Shown here piece by piece: positions 12,271 to 22,600 of a stretch of 64,000 bases of DNA (position 1 is its first letter; each line of letters begins with the position of its first letter). The DNA lies in contig OX465597.1 of NCBI GenBank assembly GCA_950022295.1, positions 62,607,016 to 62,671,015 of the forward strand. The letters are read 5' to 3'. The notes below the pieces were generated by a model, which was given only the letters and a program-made list of their open reading frames with translations, did not search any database and was not told where the DNA came from. Both the position numbers and the translations under genes were made by a program. Origin of the DNA: Bromus sterilis (lineage: Eukaryota; Streptophyta; Magnoliopsida; Poales; Poaceae).

Positions 12271-13372
12271 AGGTTATGTGTACTACCCATGGATATAAAA
12301 ATGTACCCATACCCTACCCATGCGGGTAGGGTACCCGCGGGTACCCGTACACATGGGTAAAATTGCCATCCTTGGTACATTGCAATGGCACGATAGATAG
12401 CAGATGCCAGGGAGCAATTGCACATCACCCAGAGGAGTTATGGTTCTGCGGTGTTAGCTGCTACGTACAGAGGCTTGTGTAGTGCTTGCACGAAGAATTC
12501 GAAGAGATCGTCTCTAACTGGATGTCCACCACTACTACAGCTATGGTCATATGAGCTATTGCCTATTGGGCGACCGTCTGATCGCGTTGACCATCCTTTT
12601 AAGGATGCGGACTTGCATATTTATATGACTAACATTGGTGACTTGCCTACTGTTGGTGCAGTTTGGACATGGAGAGAGGTATTACTTTCATAATTACTTG
12701 CTTTATATATGTGACCTCCCTAATTTTGGCGTAGTTTTGTACTAACACTTTCTTTCTCATGTGCAGAGGGTGTACTCAACTAATCAGGCTAGGAATTTCT
12801 ATCCCTCTTTCACGGTGCAGTTTGATACTTTGGATGAGGATGCTGTCATTTAGGAGCCGTACTCGGCAGACACCGTATCACATAGATACCCATATGGGAT
12901 TTCGTACTTGTGCACTAGAGATCGACACTACTGGTTCACACGGGCAAACCTTGTGTTTGACATGTATGTGGAGGAGATGTCCCTAAAACGGGTCATGAGT
13001 GTCAGAACCCTCTGTTAGGTAATGTGCTAGGATCAAAGTCATCTTGCATCATGTTAAAAATTTCAAAAGAAATCATTGAAATCAAATTCAAAAGCAAAAT
13101 GGGAGAAGGAACCCCCCCCCAGATGAATTAATTCAAAAGGCCAGATAAAAATCTTCTCCAAAAATTCATGTTAGATTTTTGAAAAGTCTTATAAATGAGT
13201 GTGATCACATATCAAGTGATGTGGGACCCACCCCATGCTCATGGATTTTTCAAATATTCAAACAGTACCTTGGAATTAATCAAAAACCCCTATTTGAGTT
13301 AAGATTCAAATTATTTGAATTTTAAAAAGTGCCAAACTTTATAAATGGCTAGTCTATACTATTATGAGGCCA

Positions 13373-13379
13373 TATAAAA
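13373..13379 (+). promoter_or_regulatory. candidate TATA box in the chromovirus LTR
   Basis: TATAAAA lies just ahead of the switch from AT-rich to GC-rich sequence; the matching box is near 23454 in the 3' LTR. Promoter function is inferred from position only. Confidence 0.45.
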
Positions 13380-16300
13380 AGTTTCAGCATTTTAGAAAAT
13401 GGCTACGTATTTATTTTTGCTAGCCAAAACAAATGTCAGAAAAGAAAAAGGAAAAAAGCTTACCTGTCGCCCAGGCAAGAGAAGCCCACCCAGCCCAGCC
13501 GGTCCACCAGGGGCAGCAGGGTCTTCTTCCCCACCCCGCGCCTCCAAGCTGCTCGGTGGAATGCCACCGAGCCAGCCGTGGACGCCACGTCGCCGCCGAG
13601 AGCCTTCAAGGCCTCCCCACGCCTCCTTCTCGCGCCTGGAGACGCCCTGGAGCACGCCACATCCATTCCCCCCACCAGAGCTTCTTCCCCTCCTCCTATG
13701 CTCGAATTCGTCGCCGCCCGAAGCTTCACCGGAGCGCACCGCCGTGGACGACGTGACCACCGTGCCCTAGAGCTCCAACCAGCAAGTCCACCGTGTTCCT
13801 CGTCCTCGACTTCGTCTTCACGCAGAAGCTGGAGCCCTAATTCCTCCCCGAGCCGACGCCATCATCTTCAACCTCTCGCTGGACCCGCGAGCTCGCCGCC
13901 ATCGATTTTCCGCCGTTGGAGCCTCCCCGAGCAAGCCGTCGCTTCCGTTCGACTCAGGGTGAGCTACCGCGCAAAACCTCTCTTGACCAGAACCTTCCCC
14001 GCGGCTGTAGCCGGATCCACCATGGGAGCCGAGCAAGCTCTCCGCCATGGTTGAGCTAGAGCTCGCCCTCGTGCTCCTCACGGCGCCCCAGTGCGCGCGT
14101 TTGACTCACGGGCGTTCTAGATTTCGAATGCGCCAAAGCTCACCGCAAACCATGCCCCCTAGCCCCGTCGACGTCGTCACCGTGCTTCTGTTGCCGCCGG
14201 CGAGGTCGCCGTCGTCGCTTCGGTCGTCTCCTTGGACGCCCGCGTGCACCAGGCGACGTGCGAGAACATGGGCTACGTCCCGGTGGTCTCAGCGCTTCGA
14301 ATGGTGGCCAGGAGGGGAGGAGAGCAGAGCGCCGCCACGGATTTGGTCGCCGGCGTTGAGCCGCCGACGGGACTGACGTGGCCGGGGTGGTTAGCCCCTA
14401 ATCCACCCCCCCTGGGTCACTTACAGGTGGACCCAGCCCCCTCTAATCCTCTCTGTTAGATTAATCTAACAGGGAAATTAGATGAGAGGCTGACAGCCCT
14501 GGCCCACTGGTCAGATTGACCGGGGTCAAAACCCCCCCTGACGTCATGCTGATGCAGTGCTGGCGCAATAAAAGAATTTCCAGAATAAAAAGAAATCAGA
14601 AAATTCCAGAAATTCCAGAAAATCAGTGAAACTTTGGAAATTCATAGAAATTCATATCAACTCCAAATTTAACAAATAATATATGAAAAATGATCAGGAG
14701 AAAATTATCTATCCAAATTTCCAACTTTCAACTATGTTTGAGTTGAATTTAAAATGTGATCAGTAGCATTTGCTATTTGATTTAAATGGAATTAATTCAA
14801 ATTCTTTTCAAATGCTTTTGCATTTTGAACCATATCAACATATCACTTTATACTTGAACTTCAGAGGCATATCATAACCATTTCAAAATGGGTTAACTTG
14901 ATCAAACAATGTCATATGCAACTTGGCTAAATTGAATTCAAATTGGAGTTTGAATTTGCAATTCAATTTGCAATATACTCCATTTAAATGGAATTGCCCA
15001 AACACATCAGAAACATATACATCAAGTTTCAACCTTCAATCATGTGATTGTGCATTGTATTTACTTTGCTACCTTGTTTGTTGTTTGTCGAGTAGAGGTG
15101 GAACCGGAACAGGAGGCAGCCCCCTTCGTTGAAGACCCCGAACCCGAACCTCGTCAGCAAGGCAAGCAAACCCCCATTAATCATGTCGATAAAATCCCAC
15201 TTCCCTCTCATGTCTCGCTTATGCATTGTATAGGATGATTACCATGATGCATTTCTACCGCATAGATGAACCCATTCCTTTGCATGACCTATCTTTTTGT
15301 CACAGTAGTAAGCAAACCACAATCCTAGCAAATGTAGGAGTTGATTGATATCATGTGGCCCCTGCAATTGTTACTGCTTATTGCATGCTTAGAGTGATTC
15401 AATGATATTACTGTTATGTGAGTCGGGATGGTAGTGATAATGATGATGATGGTGGAAATGTGTTGGTGAATCTACCCTAATACAAGGTGAACGATGAGAG
15501 GTTGTGTAGGAGTACACGGTGGGTTGTCTCGTTGAACACCGCCCTAAGTCCGAGTTCTTCTGTGGTGATCCAAGATGAAGAGTACAACCACACATTGGGC
15601 TCACTGACCCCTCTCAACCTATTAACTCATCCCTTTCGATGTCCAGATGTCGCAATAGTTCGGAGTTCTGGTAGGTTTGTGGCCTGACTGCTAAGTGAGA
15701 GAACAGCTCACCCGAGACCGGCTTATGCACCACGCACACATCACTTGGGTGCACTTCGGTAAACCGGCCGGGTTCACGATAGTGGTAGCCAACCTAGGTA
15801 GGCGGCTTTCTCGGACTAGATAGGCTATGAGGTAACAGTTGTGGTGAGCATCCTCGCCGACACTTCTTGAACGGTGTCGAGTACAAAGGCGGTAACCGAT
15901 GATCATGTGTGTGTAGCGGTACACCCCTACAGGGTTAACAAAACTATTCGAATAGCCGCGTCCGCGGTTAAGGACTGCTTGGAAAGCTTAGCTTGATTAT
16001 TAGATAACTTGAACTGGATACTTCTAAAACACACCAAGATAAGTGTGAGTGCTATGGCGTGCTTTCTCGTGGGGAAGTCGAGGAAGGCACCATAGTGGTG
16101 TAATTGGTTGGAGAAAGTAGTGGACTCGCGTACGCTTCTTACCTCAAAGTCTGGTACTCGTAGTTCAGGACTAGCCAAGTCAAATCTGGCACTTCTGCAA
16201 GTGAAACCCCACCTCCCTTTACCTTGATACATGTGCATGAGTAGTATAGCTCCTATGTAAGTCTTGCTGAGTACGACTTTGTACTCACGTTTTCTTAATC

Positions 16301-16541
16301 TATGTTTTAGATGAACCCACTGACCCCGAAGGTGGCTTCTTCATCAAGCTCGATGACTGAAGATCAAGCTAGTCTAGTCCCAATCAGACGACTGGTTCCC
16401 TCGTGGAGGGATTGTGTTTAAATAAGGCTTCTTAAGCCATTTGTTAAACTTGTCTGTACTCAAACATACTTTGCTTCCGCTTGTTGTTGTAATGTTGGAT
16501 CACATATTTGTGATCTCTGTGTGCACTCTGTAAGAGTTATC

Positions 16542-16547
16542 AATAAA
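16542..16547 (+). terminator. candidate polyadenylation signal in chromovirus LTR
   Basis: AATAAA in a T-rich context, about 540 bp before the LTR end; conserved at 26636-26641 in the 3' LTR, where it would act in forming the 3' end of the element transcript. Confidence 0.45.
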
Positions 16548-17092
16548 ATGTATACTTTGTAGAGAATTGCAATGATAACTACTATTCATACAAGGCATGT
16601 GTGCTGCGTGTATGTTTATAACATGCATGTCTTTGTATGGGTTTTCGAGACCTTAGTTGTGATCTGGCTGGCGGTCTTTCATACACCAAGTGGCCCTTAG
16701 ATGTGCGCAGCTTGGGGCATCGCGATGCGATTGTTCGAGACTCTGTCTCGTGCACACTTTGTGGTATGATCGAGCCCGCCCTAGACCCCGACTAAGTGAT
16801 CGGGCTGGAGTAAGTCTATGTAAGAGTTATGAGATAGTCGATAGTATGGTTGAGGCGACTTGTCTTTGAATATGGGAGTTCATCACCCATATCATTAGAC
16901 TTGTGTGCGGACGATGAGGACCCATCTCAGTTGATCATTCGGCCTGGATGGGATGCCCCTCACGTACGATGCTTTCCGAGAACGTTATGTGCTTGGCCTT
17001 GTCTGCTTAGACAAGTGGGTACGGTTCTCGGCTCTCCATATGACTATGTTGTAGCGGGACTTGCATACGCTAACCAAGGGTCCCGACAGACT

Positions 17093-17104
17093 TGGTATCA
17101 GAGA
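17093..17104 (+). other. primer-binding site of the chromovirus
   Basis: TGGTATCAGAGA begins 5 bases after the LTR end. It matches the initiator-methionine tRNA primer site TGGTATCAGAGC except at the last base shown. Confidence 0.85.
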
Positions 17105-17177
17105 AGGACTGACTGTAGGACTAGTAGCCTTGGCCGAAGTCGAGTCTAGCCTTCTATAGTTATATAGTTACTCTGGG

Positions 17178-17184
17178 TATATAA
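17178..17184 (+). promoter_or_regulatory. TATA-like box in the leader, downstream of the LTR
   Basis: TATATAA followed by GGGAAC lies about 90 bp inside the element, with a pyrimidine-rich leader after it. It could drive an internal transcript of the extra ORF and gag, but this rests on a single motif. Confidence 0.25.
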
Positions 17185-17500
17185 GGGAACAACGTAAGGC
17201 TTCATTTTTCTCCTTACCCCCTTCGTTCTGAGTTCTGAGTCACCCTCATCTTATTCTACGGGAAGATAGGACTAGGCTCTCCTCTGTCTGATTAGAACAT
17301 CTCGTTGTTTGCTTCCTTGTAGCCGTAGGAAGGTTGTGTTCGTTTCGTTAGAGTTGTTGTGCTTCCTGATTTCTTACATCGTATGTAAGCGTTGTTTCCA
17401 TGTTGTAAGAAATTGTCTTTTTCTTGCAATTACAGCCGTTATGCTGTCCGAGTCATTCCAGGTTTATCTCATAATCTGATGCATTTGCAAACTCCTTCTT

Positions 17501-17510
17501 TCTGTTTCAG
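17501..17510 (+). promoter_or_regulatory. 3' splice-site-like sequence at the extra ORF start
   Basis: The pyrimidine-rich tract CTTCTTTCTGTTTCAG ends immediately before the ATG at 17511. A candidate donor GTATGT lies upstream at about 17381. Splicing is not shown, but the placement is repeated at gag. Confidence 0.4.
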
Positions 17511-18203
17511 ATGGCATATCTTCCCCCTCGGCAGATTGTTCGTTTGACCAGGTGCCTCGGTGTGCGTGGCCATCCCGCCACGTTGATCGAGATGATGTCC
17601 TATGTGGGATATCGATGGTATCCTGAGTACACAGTTGAGGAGCAGTTCCACGACTTCAACCAGACCCAGTTCCACTGCATTGTCAGGATCTACCCGCACC
17701 ACAATGGAGTCACTCAGCCTATCCACTTTGGACATGGCATTGGCATGACTGAGAACATGGCTGTGCAGGATGCTGCATACTCATGTATTACCCTGCTGAG
17801 AGAGGAGCACACTATGCTAAGAGAGACCTCGTTCCGCTATATCCCTGCTGCACTTCCAGGAGAAGAGGGATATTACACCGGACTCTACTCAGATCACTCT
17901 GCAGAGGATCCAGTACTTCAGATGACTGCTAGGTTTGCTAGTGATCGAGATCGTGATGCACGCGCTCTCTGTTTTGAGCTTCACGCCACCCGTGTTCGTC
18001 TGTATCGAGCACTGACACTCTTGGCACCCTTTGTGAGTGTTGGATCAGTCGAGTATGATGCTATCTACCCTGTGATGACGCAGATGCCTTCTCGAGTTGC
18101 TTGGCCCGAGATTGGAGGCATTTTTCCACCCCGTGGTCCTCTACTTCCACCCTACGCTGGACCTAGGCCCCATCCTTGCCCAAATGGATATCAGGGTCCA
18201 TAG
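17511..18203 (+). CDS. extra ORF upstream of gag; dsRNA-binding-domain-like protein
   Basis: An uninterrupted 230-residue frame between the primer-binding site and gag, a place where most chromoviruses have only leader. Residues about 25-105 read like a double-stranded RNA-binding motif: YPEY at the usual P-x-Y position, then FHCIVRIY as a beta strand, then a GxGxT turn followed by a helix with AVQDAAY and ITLLRE, matching the G-x-G-S/T then A-x-x-x-AA-x-x-x-L pattern. The rest is predicted globular with a proline-rich end. The ATG sits directly after TTTCTGTTTCAG, a strong 3' splice-site-like sequence. That the frame is intact in an old-looking neighbourhood suggests it was under selection until recently. 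Similar ORFs in grass elements are usually labelled hypothetical; the RNA-binding reading is my inference from pattern only. Confidence 0.75.
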   Translation: MAYLPPRQIVRLTRCLGVRGHPATLIEMMSYVGYRWYPEYTVEEQFHDFNQTQFHCIVRIYPHHNGVTQPIHFGHGIGMTENMAVQDAAYSCITLLREEHTMLRETSFRYIPAALPGEEGYYTGLYSDHSAEDPVLQMTARFASDRDRDARALCFELHATRVRLYRALTLLAPFVSVGSVEYDAIYPVMTQMPSRVAWPEIGGIFPPRGPLLPPYAGPRPHPCPNGYQGP

Positions 18204-18610
18204 GCCTCCGTGTTTTCCGATGGTCACCTTCAGCTACCGGGTTACGCGGGTAACTTTTACGAGGACTACTATGGAGATGGAGATGAGTGAGACCGCCTGT
18301 GGTCTTACTTAGTGAGGATGTAGTAGTATCTTAGTATATTGTACGCAAGGTGTTCTAAGTTCCAGAGGCTTAGATAAATAATGTATAGGAAGTCAGAGTG
18401 CCTCTGAAGGATGTATCATCTTCATCACGTTTGTATTAGCTTGGTGCTTGTACTAAAACGATGTATGGTTTGTATGACAGCTTGTGAATATATGGCTTGT
18501 ATGCTTTTATCACCATGTTGTCAAGATGATTGCTTCCTTTGCTATGTAATCCTTCCAGTACTTCAATACCTTGATTAGATTCTTCCAATCAACTCTGTTT
18601 GACTTTGATT

Positions 18611-18622
18611 TTTCACCTTCAG
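18611..18622 (+). promoter_or_regulatory. 3' splice-site-like sequence one base before the gag ATG
   Basis: TTTTTCACCTTCAG ends at 18622 and the gag ATG starts at 18624. Use of this acceptor would remove the extra ORF and put gag first on the messenger. Confidence 0.4.
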
Positions 18623-18623
18623 G

Positions 18624-19649
18624 ATGTCTCAAGGAACCCGTGGCCAGCTTGGTCGTGCCCAGGGTCGTGGGAATGAACAGGAGGAAGGCAACCTTCCACC
18701 CCCACCCACGATGGCTCAGGTTCTGATGGAGGTTGAGAGGAACCGACGAGACTCTCACCATTTGCTGGAGGTCATTGCCCGCAACACCACTCAGCAGCGC
18801 AACGAGTTGGTGTCTCTGAACGACTTCATCCGGCTTCATCCCCCGGTTTTCAGTTACTCCACCGAGCCCCTTGACGCCGATGACTGGCTTCGCAGCATCG
18901 AGAGGAAGCTCCAGGCAGGCCATGTTGCCGATGGCGACAGGGTCAGCTATGCCACCTATCACCTTGAAGGTGCAGCTAGCTCTTGGTGGGAGAACTTCCT
19001 GAACATGCGTCCCGTTGGACCGCCCACATCTTGGGATGAATTCTGCACTTCCTTCTGTGAGCACCACATTCCCAAGGGTCTTATGGACCGCAAGCGTGAG
19101 GAGTTCTGCAACCTCACCCAAGGCCGAAGGACTGTTGACGAGTTTAGTCGTGAGTTCAACCGACTGGCTCGTTATGCTACTGAAGAAGTCTCCTCCGACG
19201 CAAAGAAGCAAGAGAGGTTCCATCGTGGACTCAATTCTGGACTCCGTCGTGAGCTCAACCTACATGACTTTGCCACATTCCAGGTCCTTGTCAACAAGGC
19301 CATCAAGGCAGAGGACATGAACACCCCCAATGACTTCCGCAAACACCCTAGAGACGATGGTTCATCCAGTTCCGGCTCCCAGACGCGCAAGATCTGGATC
19401 CCCAACAGTATGTTCCGCCAGAACAACCCACCGAGGCCATCCTATGTGGCGCCTCATCCACCAACTCAGTTCCACCCAGCTCCACCAAACAACCCAGCTC
19501 CATGCACTGTCTTTGGAGCCTGTTACAAGTGTGGTCAGGAAGGCCACTACTCTCGTGAGTGTCCCCAGAACCAGCTCCAGAATCAGAATGCTCCACCCCG
19601 TGCCAGAGGCAACAACAATGGTCATGGCAAGCCACCCCAGAAGGTCTAA
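18624..19649 (+). CDS. gag: chromovirus Gag
   Basis: 341 residues forming the capsid and nucleocapsid of the retrotransposon particle. A glutamine- and proline-rich start is followed by a typical plant retrotransposon gag domain from about residue 70 (PPVFSYSTEPLDADDWLRSI, then LEGAASSWWENF) to about residue 230. A single CCHC knuckle reading CYKCGQEGHYSREC is near residue 297. The frame ends with TAA at 19647-19649 and the pol sequence continues in the very same frame, so gag and pol are separated by a single codon rather than a shift. The ATG was chosen for its position at a splice-site-like sequence and because upstream sequence in the frame does not look like gag. Confidence 0.93.
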   Translation: MSQGTRGQLGRAQGRGNEQEEGNLPPPPTMAQVLMEVERNRRDSHHLLEVIARNTTQQRNELVSLNDFIRLHPPVFSYSTEPLDADDWLRSIERKLQAGHVADGDRVSYATYHLEGAASSWWENFLNMRPVGPPTSWDEFCTSFCEHHIPKGLMDRKREEFCNLTQGRRTVDEFSREFNRLARYATEEVSSDAKKQERFHRGLNSGLRRELNLHDFATFQVLVNKAIKAEDMNTPNDFRKHPRDDGSSSSGSQTRKIWIPNSMFRQNNPPRPSYVAPHPPTQFHPAPPNNPAPCTVFGACYKCGQEGHYSRECPQNQLQNQNAPPRARGNNNGHGKPPQKV

Positions 19650-22600
19650 ACCACCAAACCCGCTCCTCCCGCCACTCGTGGACGTGTGAACCAGATTGCC
19701 GCCGAAGAGACTGACAACGCCACTGACGTCATTCTTGGTACGCTCCCAGTCAATTATGTTCCTACTTCCGTTCTTTTCGACCCAGGAGCATCACATTCAT
19801 TCATGTCGGAAAGTTATGCACTTTGTCATGAGTTATCCTTTGTTGAATTGTCCACCCCCATGATTATTCAAACTCCAGGGTCAAGATGGCAAACTAATAG
19901 AGTAAGCCATGGTAATCAAATTGCAATTGAGGGTTTAGTATTCCTTGCTTCACTCATAGCCCTCAAGTCTTCAGATATTGATGTCATCCTTGGCATGGAT
20001 TGGCTATCAAGACAGAATGCCTACCTTGATTGCAAAGGCAAATCAGTGAAACTCACCCACCCTTCAGGCAAGACCGTCAACTATACCTCACCCAGAACAA
20101 GAACCCAAGTGCATTCTTTGAATGTACTTCCCCTTCCCGACCTTGAAGATGTTCCGGTGGTTCGTGACTTCCCGGATGTCTTTCCTGAAGAGCTACCGGG
20201 TATGCCACCCGACAGATGTGTAGAGTTTGTAGTGGATCTTGTGCCAGGAACCGCACCAATTTCTAGACGCCCATACAAAATGGCCCCACGTGAGTTAGCT
20301 GAGCTTAAAACCCATCTGGAAGCTTTGTTGGAAAAAGGCTTCATCCGCCCTAGCTCATCGCCATGGGGTTGCCCCGTTCTGTTCGTAACGAAGAAAGATG
20401 GAACAGAAAGGATGTGCGTAGACTATCGCCCGCTAAATTTAGCGACGATAAAGAACAAGTACCCATTGCCCAGGATCAATGATCTTTATGATCAACTTGC
20501 AGGATCCTCTGTCTTCTCCAAGATGGATTTGAGATTAGGTTATCATCAAATCAAAATTCGAAACGAGGACATTCCAAAAACGGCTTTTACTACTCATTAT
20601 GGTCTTTACGAGTACACCGTCATGTCCTTTGGTTTAACCAATGCCCCCGCCACTTTCTCACGCATGATGAATTCGATCTTCATGGAGTACTTAGATAAAT
20701 TTGTTGTAGTTTATCTCGATGACATTCTCATCTACTCGAAGAACGAAGAAGAACATGCCGAACACCTAAGGCTGGTATTGATGAAACTTAAAGAGCATCG
20801 CCTGTATGCTAAATTCTCCAAGTGTGAATTTTGGCTACCAGAAGTGACCTACTTAGGCCACGTGATTTCTGCAAAAGGCATTGCTGTGAATCCCGAGAGA
20901 GTTCAGGCCGTCCTTGACTGGACTCCACCTGAATCGGTTAAGAAAGTTAGGAGTTTTCTTGGCCTAGCCAGCTATTGCCGTCGCTTCGTCGAAAACTTTT
21001 CTAAAGTTGCAAAGCCTCTAACTGAACTCCTCAAGAAAGATAAGAAATTCCTATGGACTCCCAAGTGCGAGGAAAGCTTTCAAGAGCTAAAAAGAAGATT
21101 GACTTCTTCACCCGTACTTGCACCTCCAGACACCAAAAAGGATTTCGAGATCTATTGTGACGCATCACGGCAAGGGTTAGGATGCATACTTCTGCAAGAT
21201 AGACATGTGGTAGCTTATGCTTCACGCCAGTTGCGGCCACATGAAGAGAACTATCCTACCCATGACCTTGAACTCGCTGTCGTAGTTCATGCCCTAACAA
21301 CTTGGCGACATTACCTCCTTGGTAATCGTTGTGAGATCTATTCCGACCACCAAAGCCTCAAATACATTTTCACCCAGCCAGATCTTAATCTCAGGCAAAG
21401 ACGCTGGATTGAGTTGATAAAAGATTACGACGTAGGAATTTCTTACACCCCAGGCAAAGCCAATGTCATGGCTGATGCACTAAGTCGTAAGTCGTATTGT
21501 AACAACCTCATGTTACAACAGTATCAACCACTTCTTCATGAGGAATTTCGCAAGCTTAATCTTGAGATTGTTCCTCATGGCTATCTTTCTACCTTGGTGG
21601 CGAAACCAACTCTTGAGGATCAAATCATAGTTGCCCAAAGGCGTGCACGAGGTGTTCGCCGGATCAAGGAGAACATTGCTAGCGGAGTTGCTAAATGTTT
21701 CTCCACAGATAGCAAAGGAACGGTATTCTTTGAAAATCGTTTGGTAGTACCTAAGAATAGGGAACTAAGGCAACTCATCCTCAAGGAAGCCCATGACACA
21801 CCCCTCTCGATTCATCCCGGTAGCACAAAAATGTACCGAGATCTACGCCAGAGATTTTGGTGGACTAGGATGAAGAGAGACATTGCTCAATTTGTGGCCG
21901 AATGTGATGTTTGTCGTCGCATTAAGGCAGAACATCAAAGACCTGCTGGTACACTTCAACCTTTGCCTATTCCAGAGTGGAAATGGGACAAAGTCGGTAT
22001 GGACTTCATCACCGGCTTTCCAAAAACCCAGAAAGGAAACAAAGCCATCTTCGTTGTCATAGATAGGCTTTCCAAAGTTGCTCACTTCCTTCCAGTTCGC
22101 GAGTCTATAACTGCTAGCCAGTTAGCGGACTTGTACGTCTCTAGAATTGTATCCCTTCACGGTGTTCCTTTGGAAATCAATTCTGATCGTGGTAGCCTTT
22201 TCACCTCTAGATTCCGGGGAAGCTTTCAGAATGCTATGGGAACTCATCTCTCCTTTAGTACAGCTTTCCACCCTCAGTCTAGCGGTCAAGTCGAAAGGGT
22301 TAAACAAATTCTTGAAGACATGCTCAGAGCTTGTGTTATCTCATTAGGAAAGAATTGGGAGAAGTCTCTGCCATTCGCCGAATTTTCTTATAAAAATAGT
22401 TTTCAATCTAGTCTGAACATGGCTCCTTTTGAACTCCTTTATGGACGACGATGTCGAACACCTTTAAACTGGTCAGAGACCGGTGAAAGACAATTATTTG
22501 GACCGGATATGATCAAGGAAGCAGAAGAGCAAGTTCGCATTGTTCGTGATCAATTGAAAGCAGCCCAGTCTCATCAGAAAAGCTACTATGATCGTCATCA

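Larger units (their letters stand above)
3550..12373. mobile_element. hAT-like MITE, copy A, split by a copia element
   Basis: The left part (3550-3968) and right part (12276-12373) together match the uninterrupted copy at 39928-40420. The ends read TTAAGGATGGCAAT and ATTGCCATCCTT, forming an inverted repeat, and the interior is rich in GGGTATGGGTAGGG and its complement. It is flanked by GGTACATT on both sides (3542-3549 and 12374-12381), an 8-bp target duplication typical of hAT elements. A few extra bases (3550-3554) precede the left terminus. It has no coding capacity. Confidence 0.8.
13000..17088 (+). repeat. 5' LTR of the chromovirus
   Basis: Begins TGTCAGAACC and ends GTCCCGACA. It contains a TATAAAA box at 13373-13379, a GC-rich C/G block at about 13480-14450, AT-rich sequence at 14560-15050, and an AATAAA signal at 16542-16547. 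If TATAAAA and AATAAA mark transcript start and end, the repeated R region would be about 3 kb. Open frames in the GC-rich block occur on both strands and look compositional rather than genic. Confidence 0.9.

Noticed and set aside
13399..14459. Proline/arginine-rich open frames on both strands in the chromovirus LTR
   Set aside because: They recur in both LTRs, occur in several frames and both strands with no domain, and are explained by GC-rich composition.
16850..17149. A 99-codon frame spanning the end of the 5' LTR
   Set aside because: Crosses the LTR boundary and primer-binding site and its counterpart in the 3' LTR diverges at the end; no domain.
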